A stretch of 5,442 bases of DNA from Bacillota bacterium. Lineage in GTDB: Bacteria; Bacillota; Bacilli; Alicyclobacillales; SLC66. A model generated the notes under the pieces. That model saw only the letters and a program-made list of their open reading frames with translations, ran no database searches and had not been told where the DNA came from. A program made the position numbers and the translations under genes. The stretch lies in NCBI GenBank assembly GCA_021820825.1, contig JAKADD010000202.1:1-5442 (forward strand), written 5' to 3'. Shown piece after piece: positions 4,962 through 5,442 of the stretch. Position 1 is the stretch's first letter, and the number at the start of each line of letters is the position of its first letter.

Positions 4962-5442
4962 CTAGCGTACGACCACATTGAACAGTTTACCAGGTACATA
5001 GATCTGTTTCACGATGTTGCGACCGGCGAGCGCGTTCTGAAACCCCACATGTTCACTCGCGACGCGCGTGACATGGACTTCGTCCGCTCCCTGCGGAATC
5101 GTCACGCGCTCCTTCACCTTACCGTTGATCTGCAGGACGATCACCACCGTGTCGTCAACCAGAAAGCGTTCATCGACAGTGGGCCATGAAGAATCAAAGA
5201 CCGATTCGCGATGCCCCAGGGCCTGCCAGCATTCCTCCGCCAAATGCGGCGCCAGCGGCGCGATGCACACCGCCAGCGTTTCGAGCGTCGCACGATCAGG
5301 CTGCTCCGGCGCACCCTGCAACGCGCTCACATATTCCATGAAGGCGCTGACCACCGTGTTGAAGCGAAAACTCTCAAGCCGTTCCGTCACCTGCCTGACA
5401 AAGCGGTGACGCAGTTTCGCCAGTTCCACCGACTCCGCTTTT
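4962..5442 (-). CDS. leuS: Leucyl-tRNA synthetase, C-terminal fragment
   Basis: The last 159 or so codons of leuS; the 5' part, including the HIGH and KMSKS catalytic motifs and the editing domain, lies beyond the right edge. The enzyme charges tRNA-Leu with leucine in the cytosol. The visible part covers the helical anticodon-binding domain, with FNTVVSAFMEYVSAL followed by a segment reading LAPLAPHLAEECWQALGH-like. It ends in the C-terminal domain specific to bacterial LeuS, recognisable from LQINGKVKERVTIP and the terminal IVKQIYVPGKLFNVVV. The reading frame stays open to the edge (residues KAESVELAKLRH upstream of an internal GTG), so no start is expected here. The stop is TAG, 28 bases before dapF. 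I see no terminator in that gap, consistent with read-through into dapF. Confidence 0.96.
   Translation of the reverse strand, partial: KAESVELAKLRHRFVRQVTERLESFRFNTVVSAFMEYVSALQGAPEQPDRATLETLAVCIAPLAPHLAEECWQALGHRESVFDSSWPTVDERFLVDDTVVIVLQINGKVKERVTIPQGADEVHVTRVASEHVGFQNALAGRNIVKQIYVPGKLFNVVVR

Noticed and set aside
1..5442. Mobile elements, CRISPR arrays, tRNA or rRNA genes, toxin-antitoxin or defence genes
   Set aside because: No transposase, direct-repeat array, cloverleaf-like sequence or rRNA-like segment was seen; all but short gaps are filled by recognisable core genes.

Overview
The window looks like an ordinary core-genome segment of a spore-forming Bacillota (Firmicute). The main evidence is a spoVK-type AAA+ gene followed shortly by hflX and then the start of a ynbB-like PLP-enzyme gene. 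In Bacillus subtilis, spoVK, hflX (ynbA) and ynbB are likewise neighbours, upstream of glnR-glnA. By eye the DNA is fairly GC-rich, roughly mid to upper 50s percent, well above B. subtilis. Four of six visible starts are not ATG. A higher-GC Bacilli lineage (for example near Alicyclobacillaceae) would fit, but this placement is a guess.

All genes lie on the minus strand, so transcription runs from high to low coordinates. In that order they are: the 3' end of leuS (leucyl-tRNA synthetase, cut by the window edge); dapF (diaminopimelate epimerase, TTG start); an EamA/DMT-family transporter whose GTG start overlaps the dapF stop; a 74-base gap with a possible promoter and a hairpin over the next ribosome-binding site; spoVK (GTG start); a small stand-alone GTPase starting inside the 3' end of spoVK; a 58-base gap with inverted repeats; hflX, best read from a CTG codon behind a perfect Shine-Dalgarno sequence; and the first 41 codons of a ynbB-like gene overlapping the hflX stop. 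Coding density is very high. No RNA gene, mobile element, CRISPR array or long gene-free stretch was seen.

The genes form two blocks. leuS-dapF-eamA covers translation, lysine/peptidoglycan precursor synthesis and export of an unknown substrate. spoVK-GTPase-hflX-ynbB is the classical sporulation/ribosome-rescue neighbourhood, with an extra GTPase inserted. The tight spacing within each block suggests operons, and the 74-base gap is the only plausible place in the window for an independent promoter.

I found no convincing new defence or mobile system. The points most worth a second look are the CTG start of hflX, the unassigned GTPase with an unusually long G1-G3 spacing, and the hairpin that could hide the spoVK ribosome-binding site in read-through transcripts.
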